Shown piece by piece: positions 54,601 to 64,000 of a stretch of 64,000 bases of DNA. Within the stretch, counting starts at the first letter, position 1; every line of letters begins with the position of its first letter. The position numbers and the translations under genes are program-made. The notes below the pieces were generated by a model. It worked only from the letters and a program-made list of their open reading frames with translations, was not told where the DNA came from and did no database searches. This stretch comes from Aegilops tauschii subsp. strangulata (taxonomy: Eukaryota; Streptophyta; Magnoliopsida; Poales; Poaceae), in the NCBI RefSeq assembly GCF_002575655.3, contig NC_053040.3, forward strand, positions 159,217,148 through 159,281,147, in the 5' to 3' direction.

Positions 54601-55662
54601 TCAGCATCTTTAGCAGACCCCTTAAAACGTAGACCTGTAAATTGAGTTTACAGTTCGCAGAATGCCTCGCATACGGACCGAAAGCAGTGGTGATAGAATA
54701 GAAACGTAAAATGAACCTGTAATTTTCATACATAGCATATTTTGTACAAAGTAGGTCAGAGGAGCGGCGGCCACCGTAAACCCTACTGCCAAAATTTGGC
54801 TCACCGGAGCCATCAGGGTGCGGCAGCGACGATTTGGCGGCGCCCCTTGGCTTCGCGGTGCCATGCCTCGAGGTTGGCGTCAAAGTCATGCGCCTTGGCG
54901 AGCTGCTGCTCGAGGAGGACGTCGCCGAGCTCGGCTAGAGATTGACGGCGCTACTCCGCCTCCTCCTCCTCCCATGCATTGCATGCGGCGATGGCCCGCT
55001 CGAAGATGTCTGCCTTCCTCGGGAGAGGAAATCCTCCAGCCCGATGACGCCACCGCCCGGCCGCGCCGGGTCCGCCTCAAGCTCCCTCTTCATCGTGCAG
55101 AGCGGCAGAAGCTTCTTCGGCTCCCTTTTCACCGGCATGAGGAGCGGCGTATGGGAGCTTGACCCCGTGACGGAGCTGTCTGCGCCGGCGGACAGACGCG
55201 CTTGCTTGCGGTCGTACCCCTCCGTCTCCCGGCGGAGGAGCTACGGCGGCGGCTCTAGGCCGCGGTTCGTGTACTTCCGGGCGGCTCGCTTCCTCCCGCC
55301 GTCGACTTTGACACATCGCTGCCGCTCGGGGTCGTAGCTACCGCCGGAGCGGCGGCCCGAGCTCCACATCCCGCGCCACATGGTGGAGTGTGGTGGCCGA
55401 TTCGAGTCACCGACGGCGAGAAATCGAGAGGGGAGAGGGGGGATTGCGGCGGCGCGGGGATAGGGTTTCACCCTGTATACTCGCCGCAAACCCGTAGATA
55501 TATCGTGTGTGGGGGGGAGGGGGCGGTTTGCGAGCCACCGTAAAATCATTTATGGGCTAGGCGACTATACGAACTCTGGTCTAGCCCAAAAACGGGCCAA
55601 ACCCGTATAGTCACCGAATTTTTATAATCCGTGTCTTTTTAAGGAGTCTGCTAGAGATGCTC
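54601..55662. mobile_element. Non-autonomous TIR element with GC-rich cargo
   Basis: The ends tcagcatctttagcagacccct-taaaa and, reverse complemented from the right, gagcatctctagcagactcctt-aaaa form a TIR of the gagcatctctagcaga type common in plant DNA elements. The interior 54800-55450 is GC-rich. The minus strand reads pieces such as WSSGRRSGGSYDPERQRCVKVDGG (55370-55295) and VKREPKKLLPLCTMKRE (55130-55075), interrupted by stops. This looks like a decayed coding cargo, perhaps related in style to the ORF at 59586. A target duplication is not evident. Confidence 0.5.
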
Positions 55663-56189
55663 TTATACCCCAAATGACTAGCAGGAATTTGGAAACATTC
55701 AAAAAGATTGTAGCTTCGTATCCACTAGTGGTACAGTAAGAGGATCCTATGTTGTATAACAGCCTGCCGCCAAAGTCTTTAGCGGTAGGCAAGTTATCCA
55801 TATCAGCGCGGTGCAGCCCTACCGTCAAACAGACTAATTGTAGCCTGTGCAACCCTACCGCCGAGGTGCCCGGCGGGAGGTGCGTACAAGCACTGTATTT
55901 GATACTTACAATTTTTTTTACGATAGGACATGCAACCCTACCGCCATCGACCCCGGCCATAGGAAAAAGGCCGGATCTCGAAAAAATGCGAACCAGGGTC
56001 AAATCTGAATTAACTTCTAAATTTATCTGTGGTTTGACGGATGCCGGTGCAAATTTTTGCAGTGAGAGAGACATGCCCTAGCACCATTATAGATGCAGCG
56101 GAAGCATGGGGCCGCCTGTCTTTCAACCGAACGAGTCAGCCATGATGGGCTTCATAGCAGCCATGTGCAACAGTCTGAGCATCCAGCAA
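55663..56189. other. Repeat-like spacer with ccctaccgcc motifs
   Basis: No gene is seen. The motif ccctaccg occurs at about 55827, 55854 and 55932, and inverted forms (agcggtaggc at 55780, cggcgggagg at 55871) face them, with a local hairpin cctgccgcc...agcggtagg at 55763-55790. This looks like part of an unidentified repeat. Confidence 0.4.
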
Positions 56190-56204
56190 CTGATTTGAAA
56201 TTGC

Positions 56205-56490
56205 AGACCAATCTATGGTTGGATGGTTAGAGGGACTGTGGTATCTCAAGCCCATCAGGGTTCAAGTCTAGTGCTCGCATTTATTTTTGGATTCCCGGCG
56301 ATGCGCATTCAGTGAGAGGAGACGTTCCCGTCAACGACGAGATGCCTACGGTGACTTCGTAAATTTCAAGATGATATGTCGGCTCAGTCTTTCGGAGATG
56401 CTCATAGGAGTAGGGTGTGCGTATGTACGTTCATAGGGGTGAGTGTATGTGTGTGTATATGAACGCTTGCGTCTGTACTGTATTAAAAAA
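56205..56490 (+). mobile_element. tRNA-derived SINE
   Basis: This 286-base element starts agaccaatctatggttggatgg. It has an A-box-like tggatggttagaggg, a B-box-like gggttcaagtctag (56258-56271), a conserved body (ggcgatgcgcattcagtgag, cggctcagtctttcggag) and an A-rich tail. Flanking direct repeats ctgatttgaaattgc (56190-56204) and ctgatttgtaattatgc (56491-56507) are its target duplication. The body resembles a SINE family common in wheat. The B box has a mutation (tct for tcc). Confidence 0.8.
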
Positions 56491-56599
56491 CTGATTTGTA
56501 ATTATGCTGATCACCTCTTAATAGTACTGCCACACCTAAAATTAAAAATCCCCTCCATGCCATAATTTTTGTTTGTAGTTTTCTTTTAGCTGATTTTTG

Positions 56600-56680
56600 C
56601 TCCTTCCGTTTTATAATATAAAAACGTTTTTTATACTAGTGTAGTGTGAAAAACGTTTTTATATTTTGGGACAGAGCAAG
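56600..56680. mobile_element. Short Stowaway MITE
   Basis: This ~81-base near-palindrome runs ctccttccgttttataatat to its inverted end (ttgctctgtcccaaaatata on the other strand), with the core actagtgtagtgtgaaaaacg. Short Stowaway members with this core are typical of Triticeae. The TA duplication is not preserved. Confidence 0.7.
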
Positions 56681-56769
56681 TCGTTACACCGGATGGGGAA
56701 AAGCTGCTGTACATTTGGTTCTTAACTCTCGCTAACAGATTACGCATCAAGTGATTTTGCTCTGCGGTA

Positions 56770-58732
56770 CTATCTCCCCATGATCGAAGAGCGAGAGTTG
56801 CCGCAATCCGATGGATCCCAATCCAGCGTGGAGTTGTACACCGCCGACAGCGTCACGAACACCCCGTCCATGGACGGCCGCCCTCTGGGCTCCCTCGCCA
56901 CGCACCTCACCGCCAGCGATGCCACGGTGACGGCGAGGTCCAGCGGGTAGTCGCCGCTCAGCCGCGGGTCCATGAACGCCCGCACCTTGCCGCGCGCGTC
57001 CTCGCCGTCGACGACCAGCCCCTCCGCGGACTCCCACAGCAGCGTCTCCCCCCTTTTGTCGCCGCCGTCGAATGTCGCCTCCTTCCCGGACAGCAGCTCG
57101 AGGAGGATGACGCCGAAGGCGAAAACGTCGAGCTTGGGCGTGATGAGGCCGTGCTCCAGGTACTCCGGGGCCAGGTACCCCTGGGTGCCCACGACGTGGC
57201 GGGTCAGCTGCGCGTCGCCACCGTCGGCGCCCATGGGGACCGACCGCGCTAGCGCGAAGCTTGACACCTTGGCGCGGAGGTCGTCGTCGAGGAGGACGTT
57301 GCTGCTCTTGAGGTTCTTGTGCATGCACGGCGGGTTGGTGTAGTGATGGAGGTAGTTGAGGCCGTCGGCAACGTCGAACGCCGCCTGCACGCGCTGCTTC
57401 CACACGAGGGTGGCGCCGCCGCCGTGGAGCCAGTCGCTGAGCGCGCCGTTCTCGGCGAACTCGAAGACGAGGTAGGTGTCGCCGTGGTGGACGCAGAAAC
57501 CGGACAGGCGGACAAGGCTGGAGTGGTTCACGCGCTTCAGGATGCCGACCTCGCCGCTCACATCGCCGGCCACCCGCTTCACGGCCTCCGCGTCGCCGTT
57601 GAACTCCGCGCGGTACACGGACGCGTTCTTGACCCGCCGGTCCTCCGAGAACCCCGCCGTCGCCTTCTCGAGGTCGGAATACTTGTACACGGTCAGAGAC
57701 TCCACCGCCGCGCGCGCGTCGCTGGACACCAACGCCGATGAAGACGAGGAGGTCGTCATAGCCGACGATGTATGCTTGCCCGAGGCAAGAGCGTCGTAAT
57801 CCGCCGACGAGGGCACGTCGAGAATCACCTTGCTCCCACGGCTCCTTTCCCCAACGCCTGGCCGGGGACGCCGCCGGCGGACACATAACAAGGTCAGTCC
57901 TATAAGGCCCGCCAGCGCAAGAACGCCGACACCAACACCGACGCCGACGGCAATCCACTTCCCGCTGCTAGATGCCGGCGGCTGCTGGGCCTGCGGTGGC
58001 GCTGGTGCGGGCGGCGGCGCCCGCGACACGAGCATGTCCGGCGTGGGCGCGCTCTTGAGCGGGATGAGCAGAGTGGTGAAGGACACGGAAGCGGTCGGCG
58101 ATGGCCGAGACGCTGTCGCCCCACATGACGAGGTAGGTGAGCAGGTGCCTGACCCCGGCGGCGGCCTGTGCCGGCGAGGGGCACGCGCAGCGGATCGGCA
58201 CGGTGAGGTTGTTCCCGGCGACGAGGTCGCGGCTGCCGTGCCTGGGGTTCTGCGCGAGGAGCGCCTGGCAGGTGGTGAGGCCCTGGTAGGTGTTGTTGGC
58301 GATGATGATGATGAAGTAGGTCTCGCCGCGGAACTGGATGGTGTGGCTGGAGTTGTGCTGGTAGTAGCCGCGCGGAGAGCAGCCGCAGGGGACAGGCGCG
58401 AGCACGAGGCGGGAGTCGGCGAGCGGGGAGACGGTGGGAACGCCGTTGGCGTCCGCGACAGCGGCCGGATCGGAGCCGAGGAGGTAGGAGATGGAGACGG
58501 CCGTGCCGTAGTACGGCGGGGAGGAGCGGAAGACGACGTAGGTGGCGCAGGGAGCGGCCGCAGCGGTGGCGTTGCAGGTGTAGCCGAGCACGGAGCTGCC
58601 GTTTCTGCCGTAGCAATTGGTCTGCGCGTTGGCCTCGTACTGCTGCTGCCCTCGCGCGACGGCGAGGATGGCGAGGAGCGCGAGCGCCGCCGTGCGGAAG
58701 GCGAGCCCCCGCTTGCGCGGCGGAGCGGCCAT
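56770..58732 (-). pseudogene. LysM receptor-like pseudokinase (LYK4/LYK5 type), frameshifted
   Basis: From ATG 58732: signal peptide (1-28, AFRTAALALLAILAVARG), three-LysM ectodomain with the CxC pairs CGC (116-118) and CAC (182-184), and LLTYLVMWGDSVSAIADRF near 198-215. At about 58081 the frame shifts. The next frame continues SFTTLLIPLKSAPTPDMLVS, a Pro/Ala-rich stalk, a transmembrane helix (WIAVGVGVGVGVLALAGLIG, near 57955-57890) and a kinase domain to the stop at 56770. The kinase lacks a Gly-rich loop, has HKN for HRD and SFA for DFG, so it is catalytically dead; this is known for LYK4/LYK5-class chitin co-receptors, which work with an active LysM kinase at the plasma membrane. About 17-20 residues between ADRF and FTTLL seem deleted with a net frame change. 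Without repair only a secreted LysM fragment would be made. An assembly error is possible. Confidence 0.85.
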
Positions 58733-59137
58733 TGCTTTGGGGGACGGATCCGGGTGGGGTTGTGGCACTGTGGCTGGCGTTCTTGGCCGGGTATGCGGCG
58801 GTACGATGGACGGACGGAATTATAGGTGGCTCTGCTTTCTTCTTTCCGCTGGGTGGTTGCTGCAGAGCATAGGCTACAGCTGGAGCTAGAAGATGGGTCA
58901 ACGGCGTAAGTAGTCAATCTTTTCGCTCGTCTTCGAGTCTTCCATTTCGGAAAAAGGACGCCACGAGACCAGGTTTTCTGGCGATGTACCCACGGCCGCA
59001 CCCAGGATCTGCTTCGCGATTTTCTCGCGATGCACAGAGCGTTGGTCGACGCGGCCGGGCAACTGCTGGAAGACATGCCGGATACCATCACGTGGATCAC
59101 AGAAGCCCGGGACAATACTCCGCCAAATCGGCATATC
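58733..59137. other. Upstream of LysM gene, no gene seen
   Basis: This region would hold the promoter of the minus-strand LysM gene. A minus frame at 58898-59152 (MELALDMPIWRSIVPGFC) has no identifiable domain and runs into the neighbouring element. Confidence 0.4.
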
Positions 59138-59140
59138 TAA

Positions 59141-60997
59141 CGCCAACTCCACCGGACGACCCTATCCTGTCCGACCCCGTCCGTTTAGGTCCGGCCCCGT
59201 CCGTTTAGGGTAAAATGGACAAACGAGGCGGCCCAGCGCACGACGGTCTGAACCCATTTTGTCCGTTTTGTGTCCGGACCGACCCATTTCGAGCGCAAAC
59301 TTGCGTCGGGTTTGGGTCGCGGCGGACAACAAACGGACGCGCGCCTCGTCCGCGTCGGGACCGCGTGGCAGGCGGCCACCTAACTCCCACCCGCCCACAT
59401 CAATGCGCACGCGCGGGCGGCCCCGCCTGTCATCCGCCCAGGCGAGGGGTCACGGTCCTTCTTAAATGGGAACCGTGGACCGGTCGTCGTCCACACTGTC
59501 CCACGCTACCCCGCGGCCTCCTCGAAACCCGAAAGCCCCAGTCCCAAACCCTAGCCAAGAACTCGCCGGCCGGCCGCCCGCAGCCATGGGCCTTTGGAAG
59601 TACGGCCGCAAAGGCAAGCACGACCGCGAGGCTGGTTCCTCGTCGGGACGCCGCCGCGGCTCGGTGAAGAAGGAGGAGCCCGCGTCGCCATCGCCACCAC
59701 CTCGGGCCCCCGCGCCGCCCGCGTTCTCCATCGCGCCCACGGCCGCCGGCGAGCGCGACCGGCACTACATCGAGGCGGCCGTCTGCCGCCGTTATTGGGA
59801 GACGAGGACGCCGCTGCCCTGGAGCGACGTCCACCTCCCCAATAACTGGCACCTGTCGGCCGACCGCGTGCCGATCCCGCCCGTCCCGCAGAGAGGCCGT
59901 GCGTGCCGCCAGGAGATCCAGCGCCGCCGCCGCCTCCTCCCGGACGACCTCTACTACGACGAGAGGTACGCCCCCGACTCGCCATTGTGGGACACTTGGC
60001 TCCGCGATGAGCACGACGTGCGGCGGGCGTCGTTCTTCGCCGGCACGTCGACGGGGCCGCGGCGGCCACGTGAGCCCCGAGCGGCTCCCCAGGCGCGCGG
60101 GCGTACGCGGGTGCGCGGCCTGACGCCCACGCCGTCGCCGTCGCCATCTCCATCGCCACCCCCAGCTCCTCGCATGACGGCGGAGGAGGAGGCCCGGCTC
60201 ATGGCGCGTGTGCTGGAGGACTCCATGCACACGCACGACGAGCGCCAATGGGCGGACCTCGAGGAGACGATGGCCCTCTCCGCGGCCGGCGACGTCGCCA
60301 TCCCCGAGCTGGAGATGGTGCCGAAGGAGGAGGTGGTGGAGGAGCCGCCGGTGGCCGCGTTCCACCCTGACCTGGTGGGCCAGGGGTGGAGCTGGTCGTG
60401 CTCCGCTGAGCAGATGGCGGCCGCCCTGGGGGCCGTGAACTGGTGCCCCACGCCGCCGCGGTCGCCGGAGCGGGAGGCCTCGCCTCGGGAGGTGGTGGTG
60501 CAGGCACCGGCCACCTTCCAGCCCGCCGCCCCCGTGCACCACGGACCGCCGTCCCACCTGTGGACGCCGCCGGACTACGTCGACCTCGTCAGCGACGACG
60601 ACGACACCGGCGGCCAGTGAAGACGGCGACGGCGACGGCCACGACATCGACGGGCGTGGCAGGAGCGCGCGGGAGGCGATTTTTTATTTTGTTTTTATGT
60701 TAATTATTAAACCGGGCCGTTTAAGTGGACCTGAGAAACTGGGCCGTTTTGTGGCCGTAACCCCTATATATGTTTTATGTTTTGTAACTGCGTTTATTTA
60801 CTTTTTTAGTCATTTCATTTAAGTTTTTATATTTTTTATTCACATCCACCCGGGAGAGGTTTTGGGGTGCGGCCGCGCGTTGGGCGCACCCACGACCCAT
60901 CGGACAAACGCGGACATGGGCGAACCCATCGGCGCCCCAAAGGGACAAATTCCGGTCAAACCGGACGTCCGTTTGGGGTCGCGCAGTGGAATTGGCC
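59141..60997 (+). mobile_element. PIF/Harbinger-like TIR element carrying an ORF
   Basis: The left end cgccaactccaccggacgaccc and the reverse complement of the right end ggccaattccactgcgcgaccc form a ~22-base imperfect inverted repeat, and taa flanks both sides (59138-59140, 60998-61000). A TAA/TTA duplication is the habit of PIF/Harbinger elements. Inner arms are rich in cggacaaacg/cgtccgttt repeats in inverted arrangement. The element encloses one long open frame and no recognisable transposase. Confidence 0.6.
59586..60620 (+). CDS. Uncharacterised ORF inside Harbinger-like element
   Basis: A single-exon frame of 344 residues from ATG 59586 (context gcagccATGGgc). The frame is open 40 codons further upstream, but the inner start has the stronger context. 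The protein has a basic start (MGLWKYGRKGKHDREAG), a VKKEEP acidic-basic stretch, a compact middle (IEAAVCRRYWETRTPLPWSD; LPNNWHLSADRVPIPP; LYYDERYAPDSPLWDTWLRD), a Pro/Ser-rich linker (PTPSPSPSPSPPP), a helical stretch (MTAEEEARLMARVLEDSM), WSWSCSAEQMAAALG and an acidic tail (DYVDLVSDDDD). No catalytic motif or DDE triad is visible and I do not recognise a family. It could be an element accessory protein, perhaps DNA-binding, or a captured host gene. Strong GC3 bias and the intact frame suggest it is or recently was coding. Confidence 0.5.
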   Translation: MGLWKYGRKGKHDREAGSSSGRRRGSVKKEEPASPSPPPRAPAPPAFSIAPTAAGERDRHYIEAAVCRRYWETRTPLPWSDVHLPNNWHLSADRVPIPPVPQRGRACRQEIQRRRRLLPDDLYYDERYAPDSPLWDTWLRDEHDVRRASFFAGTSTGPRRPREPRAAPQARGRTRVRGLTPTPSPSPSPSPPPAPRMTAEEEARLMARVLEDSMHTHDERQWADLEETMALSAAGDVAIPELEMVPKEEVVEEPPVAAFHPDLVGQGWSWSCSAEQMAAALGAVNWCPTPPRSPEREASPREVVVQAPATFQPAAPVHHGPPSHLWTPPDYVDLVSDDDDTGGQ

Positions 60998-61000
60998 TAA

Positions 61001-61301
61001 GAATCTTCAATAGACACGCAAAAACTGCTCGGCGCGTTAAAATTCATTTTTCGCGAAGACGCTCCAACAGATGCTGCAAAACAGTGCGCGTAAAAAAACA
61101 TTCAAGCACGCGCTAAAAAGCGTTATCGCACGCTGCAAATTTGAGGCACCGGACCGCGCGCGCTTCATAATTTGCACCGCGTGTTTTTTTGGCATTTGAA
61201 AAACCGACGTTGGCCTCGGCATGACATTGGCACGCTAAAAGTGCTACAGCTGTAAAACTATTTTAGTGCTCGATATTTTTACGCTCCTGTTGGAGATGCT
61301 C
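61001..61301. mobile_element. MITE with gagcatctccaacag-type ends
   Basis: The left end gaatcttcaatagacacgc and the reverse complement of the right end gagcatctccaacaggagcg match as a decayed inverted repeat. Internal arms are rich in gcgcgc and cacgct. Flanks are taa (60998-61000) and tag (61302-61304). It directly abuts the Harbinger-like element, sharing its right-hand taa. Confidence 0.55.
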
Positions 61302-61319
61302 TAGTGCAGTTTCAAGGGA

Positions 61320-61820
61320 GGATGGCAACAAACTTCGACCAACGTATTTGGAAGGTGTGGGCGCCGGGGATGTTCGCCTGGCTTCTGTTCCAAAATAGGC
61401 TATGGTTCAACGACAGATTGTGAAGACGAGGATGGATGAACGAATACTTCTGTTAACTCCGCGTCAGGAACCTAGAATTAGCCTACTACCTCTTCTGGAC
61501 CTGCCTGAAGGCACAAGCAGTGTGGGCAAAAATTGGGCAATGGCAGGGCTGCTTCTCCTTCAGTCCCAAGGATGAGTGGCATCACCTCAAGGCCACGGGA
61601 AATCGCGCAATGAATCTATGATGTAACTGAACCGAGGGGGAGGAAAGGAGTCAAGATGATGCTTTTGTTGGCTTGCTAGGAAATCTTGCAAGAACGCAAC
61701 CAATGCACCTTCAGAAAGAAGCTTCCATGCACTAGAGACATAGTCAAGAGGATCATCGATTGCGTAGAACTATGGAGGCTAACTAGCGCAAAATGTATCA
61801 AGAGACCCTTCGGGGGTCCA
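61320..61820 (+). pseudogene. Degenerate LINE RT C-terminal remnant
   Basis: Decayed pieces in changing frames read FCSKIGYGSTTD, LAYYLFWTCLKAQAVWAKIGQW, DEWHHLKATGNRAM and then WEILQERNQCTFRKK, DIVKRIIDCVELWR, the order of the zinc-binding and tail segments of plant LINE reverse transcriptases. Stops and shifts are frequent. No 5' part is present. Confidence 0.6.
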
Positions 61821-61845
61821 CCATGAGAGATAGAGCATGGATTTC

Positions 61846-62244
61846 TGTTGGGGATATAACCCCGAGGTGTGACCCGCCATGCCGGGGCCGGGTTACACCG
61901 TTGGCGGTTAATACAAAGAAGATTCAAGGAGGCCCAAGAAGAAGTATGAAGACGGCGACTCTCAGAGACAGGCCCAGTGGGGGCCCAAGACCCGAACTCA
62001 TGCCGCCATATGTGGCTTGTCTGTTAAGGCAAAGCGATTTAGAAACCGTCACGTTGTGTGATCCGGCTCGGACTCTTGTAAGCCGTCGGGCTTCGACCTG
62101 TGTATATAAAAGCGAGACCCGGCGGCGGCTTAGGCCAGAAAAACGATCAATCGAGAACTAGGTCAAGCGTATTCACTCCCTTGTAATCGAAAGCCAAGCA
62201 ATACAACTACATGCAGGACGTAGGCTTTTACCTCGTTGTGAGGG
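61846..62244 (+). mobile_element. LTR fragment of another gypsy-type element
   Basis: This starts tgttggggatataaccccgagg and contains a TATA box (gtgtatataaaagcg at 62099-62113) and leader-like sequence (gcaggacgtaggcttttacc). It is cut off at 62244 by the next LTR. The remainder would lie beyond the inserted element, outside the window. Confidence 0.55.
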
Positions 62245-62720
62245 TGAGGGAGTCCTGGACTGAGGGGTCCTCGGGCGTCCGGCCTGTTATCCATGGGCCG
62301 GACTGATGGGCTGTGAAGACATGAAGACCGAAGACTGTACCCGTGTCCGGATTGGACTCTCCTTGGCGTGGAAGGCAAGCTTGGCGACCGATTATGAAGA
62401 TTCCTTCTTATGTAACCGACTCTATGTAAACCCTAGATCCCCCCGGTGCCTATATAAACCGGAGGGGGTAGTCCGGAAAGGATAGATACACATTACCATA
62501 GTCATATAGGCTAGACTTCTAGGGTTTAGCCATTACGATCTCGTGGTAGATCAACTCTTGTAATACTCATATTCCTCAAGATCAATCAAGCAGGAAGTAG
62601 GGTATTACCTCCGTAGAGAGGGCCTGAACCTGGGTAAACATCGTGTCCCCCGTCTCCTGTTACCATCGATCCTAGACGCACAGTTTGGGACCCCCTACCC
62701 GAGATCCGCCGGTTTTGACA
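62245..62720 (+). repeat. 5' LTR of gypsy element G3
   Basis: This 476-base LTR runs tgagggagtcctggac...ggttttgaca, with a TATA box (cctatataaaccgg at 62451) and the element-type leader. The following ccaacattggtgctttcattgagag contains the usual primer-binding region (attggtgctttcattgagag). Its partner LTR lies beyond the window. Confidence 0.7.
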
Positions 62721-62773
62721 CCAACATTGGTGCTTTCATTGAGAGTTCCACTGTGCCGTCGACAAAAGGTTCG

Positions 62774-64000
62774 ATGGCCCCTTCAATCATCGATAATGAC
62801 ACTGTCCAAGGAGGAACCTTCCTCCCCGGACAGATTTTTGTGTTCGGCGGCTTCGTACTGTGGGCCAACTCGCTTGGCCATCTGGAGCAGATCGATAGCT
62901 ACGCCCCTGGCCACCAGGTCAGATTTGGAAGCTTGAACTATGTCGCGGATATCCGTGGAGACTTGATCTTCAATGGATTTGAGACTGCGGCGATCGCTCC
63001 CCCTCGCTCCGATGAACATGACTTTAATCTGTCATCGGACCAGATTCTGGAGACGGTCCCTGTAACTGCTACGACCTTAGAACCGGAGCAGTTTGCACCA
63101 TCCGAAGCCACAGAGTCCGCGGCGTTGGAACCGCACATAGACTCAACACCAGGCAATATCAGCGTCAACGGAATTCCGAACTCGTCTCCGGCTATAAGTT
63201 CCGAACCTCGCACGCCCCCGGACACCGAGTTGGATCGGTTATCAATCTTCGAGTTCAGCACCGCAGATATCTTCCAACACTCGCCCTTCGGCGATGTGCT
63301 AAATTCATTGAAAAATCTGTCCCTGATAGGGGACTCGTGGACGAACTATGTCCGGTTCGAGCTAGAGGCTGATAATGGGGAATTTTGCTTCCCACCCGCC
63401 ACCCACTTCATAGCTACTGTCGAGGACTTAACCGACATGCCTGCTTATGGCTCCGAAGACATTGATGGTATAGACGACGATGCCGACAAGGAGCAAGGCC
63501 AAGACACGCCAGTCATCAGGCGTGGGACGGCCACCCCTTCATACGACGTGTACATGGTCGATACACTTAAAAAAGCTCGCGGCAATGACAAGGGAGATCC
63601 AGATGAGAATAAAACTCCTGAGACACAGTCTAAATTCCGGCGCCCCAAACGCCGCTCCAAGTCACGCCACAACAACGATGGCACCGGAGAAAATAGTGCT
63701 CCGGACGGCGCCGAAAGCAATGAAGATCCTGTTGTTGCAATATCCGAACAGGAGAAACAAGAAAATGGGCAAGCCAGCCCCGATGAACAGGCCCTGCCCA
63801 ACGACAGTTCGGAGGACAACAAATACCTTCCGCTCTCCGAAGATGAGGTAAGCCTCGGCGACGAAGACTTCATCATACCCAAAGAGCCCCTCGAGCAGGA
63901 GCGCTTTAAGCGCAGGCTGATAGCTACTGCAAGGAGCCTGAAAAAGAAGCAGCAGCAGCTTCAAGCTGACCAAGACCTAGTCAACGACAGATGGACCGAA
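62774..64000 (+). CDS. G3 gag-region polyprotein, 5' part (partial)
   Basis: An uninterrupted frame of at least 409 codons starts MAPSIIDNDTVQGGTFLPGQ 54 bases after the LTR and runs off the window end. It contains FGGFVLWANSLGHLEQIDSY, an acidic/Ser-rich part, the LSLIGDSWTNYVRFE segment and FPPATHFIATVEDLTDMPAY typical of the N-terminal region of one group of Triticeae gypsy gag proteins, and a charged coiled-coil-like stretch near the end (QERFKRRLIATARSLKKKQQ). The gag core proper should follow downstream. The lack of stops suggests a fairly young copy. Confidence 0.7.
   Translation, partial: MAPSIIDNDTVQGGTFLPGQIFVFGGFVLWANSLGHLEQIDSYAPGHQVRFGSLNYVADIRGDLIFNGFETAAIAPPRSDEHDFNLSSDQILETVPVTATTLEPEQFAPSEATESAALEPHIDSTPGNISVNGIPNSSPAISSEPRTPPDTELDRLSIFEFSTADIFQHSPFGDVLNSLKNLSLIGDSWTNYVRFELEADNGEFCFPPATHFIATVEDLTDMPAYGSEDIDGIDDDADKEQGQDTPVIRRGTATPSYDVYMVDTLKKARGNDKGDPDENKTPETQSKFRRPKRRSKSRHNNDGTGENSAPDGAESNEDPVVAISEQEKQENGQASPDEQALPNDSSEDNKYLPLSEDEVSLGDEDFIIPKEPLEQERFKRRLIATARSLKKKQQQLQADQDLVNDRWTE

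Noticed and set aside
57830..58825. 331-codon plus-strand frame opposite the LysM gene
   Set aside because: It is a shadow of GC-rich codons; composition is low-complexity (Gly, Ala, Arg, Asp) with no motif.
59430..60647. 405-codon minus-strand frame opposite the Harbinger-like ORF
   Set aside because: It is an Arg/Val-rich antisense shadow. The plus frame has the better start context and more protein-like blocks.

Overview
This is a nuclear chromosome segment from a grass, most likely a Triticeae species (wheat, Aegilops, barley or a relative). The evidence is the repeat content: BARE1/WIS/Angela-type copia elements, gypsy elements with the LTR style of that tribe, Stowaway MITEs, a tRNA-derived SINE, and GC-rich grass-type exons with GT-AG introns. 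Family names for repeats come from memory of their LTR ends. No database was searched.

Layout. (1) 1-6,720: a diverged tandem duplication carrying two small intronless genes of the DUF4228/PADRE family (864-1436 and 5118-5708), both with an N-myristoylation motif; the second copy gained a Stowaway MITE and a 1.2-kb retroposon-like insert upstream. (2) 7,000-13,600: short tandem repeats, a multi-exon HECT-type E3 ubiquitin ligase pseudogene (UPL4-like, minus strand) with stops, a frameshift and a deletion, another Stowaway MITE, and an intact E-class PPR protein gene (minus). (3) 13,600-16,790: a weak three-exon gene candidate (minus) and a 5'-truncated LINE with a 16-bp target-site duplication. 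(4) 16,791-54,585: one large nested block. A ~940-bp solo LTR was split by a gypsy element (G1, 17,503-54,350). G1 was in turn hit by a Mutator-type MITE (itself split by a second gypsy, G2), a copia (C1, itself carrying an 1.8-kb long-TIR MULE), a 0.69-kb TIR element, and a second copia (C2) inside its 5' LTR. C2 has a perfect 5-bp duplication and an uninterrupted 1326-residue polyprotein and is the youngest datable insertion. (5) 54,600-61,300: further DNA elements and a SINE around a LysM receptor-like pseudokinase gene broken by a frameshift (minus), and a PIF/Harbinger-like element that carries a 344-residue open reading frame. (6) 61,320-64,000: a LINE remnant, an LTR fragment, and the 5' LTR plus the open gag-region frame of another gypsy element that runs off the window.

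How the genes work together: they do not form an operon or pathway. The host genes are islands: stress-associated PADRE proteins, an organelle RNA-processing PPR, and a relic of a chitin-perception co-receptor. About 60 percent of the window is nested transposable elements. The most unusual signals are the tRNA-like segments with correctly spaced pol III A and B boxes inside both TIRs of the MULE, the shared Cys-to-Tyr change in the zinc knuckle of both copia elements, and the gene carried by the Harbinger-like element.
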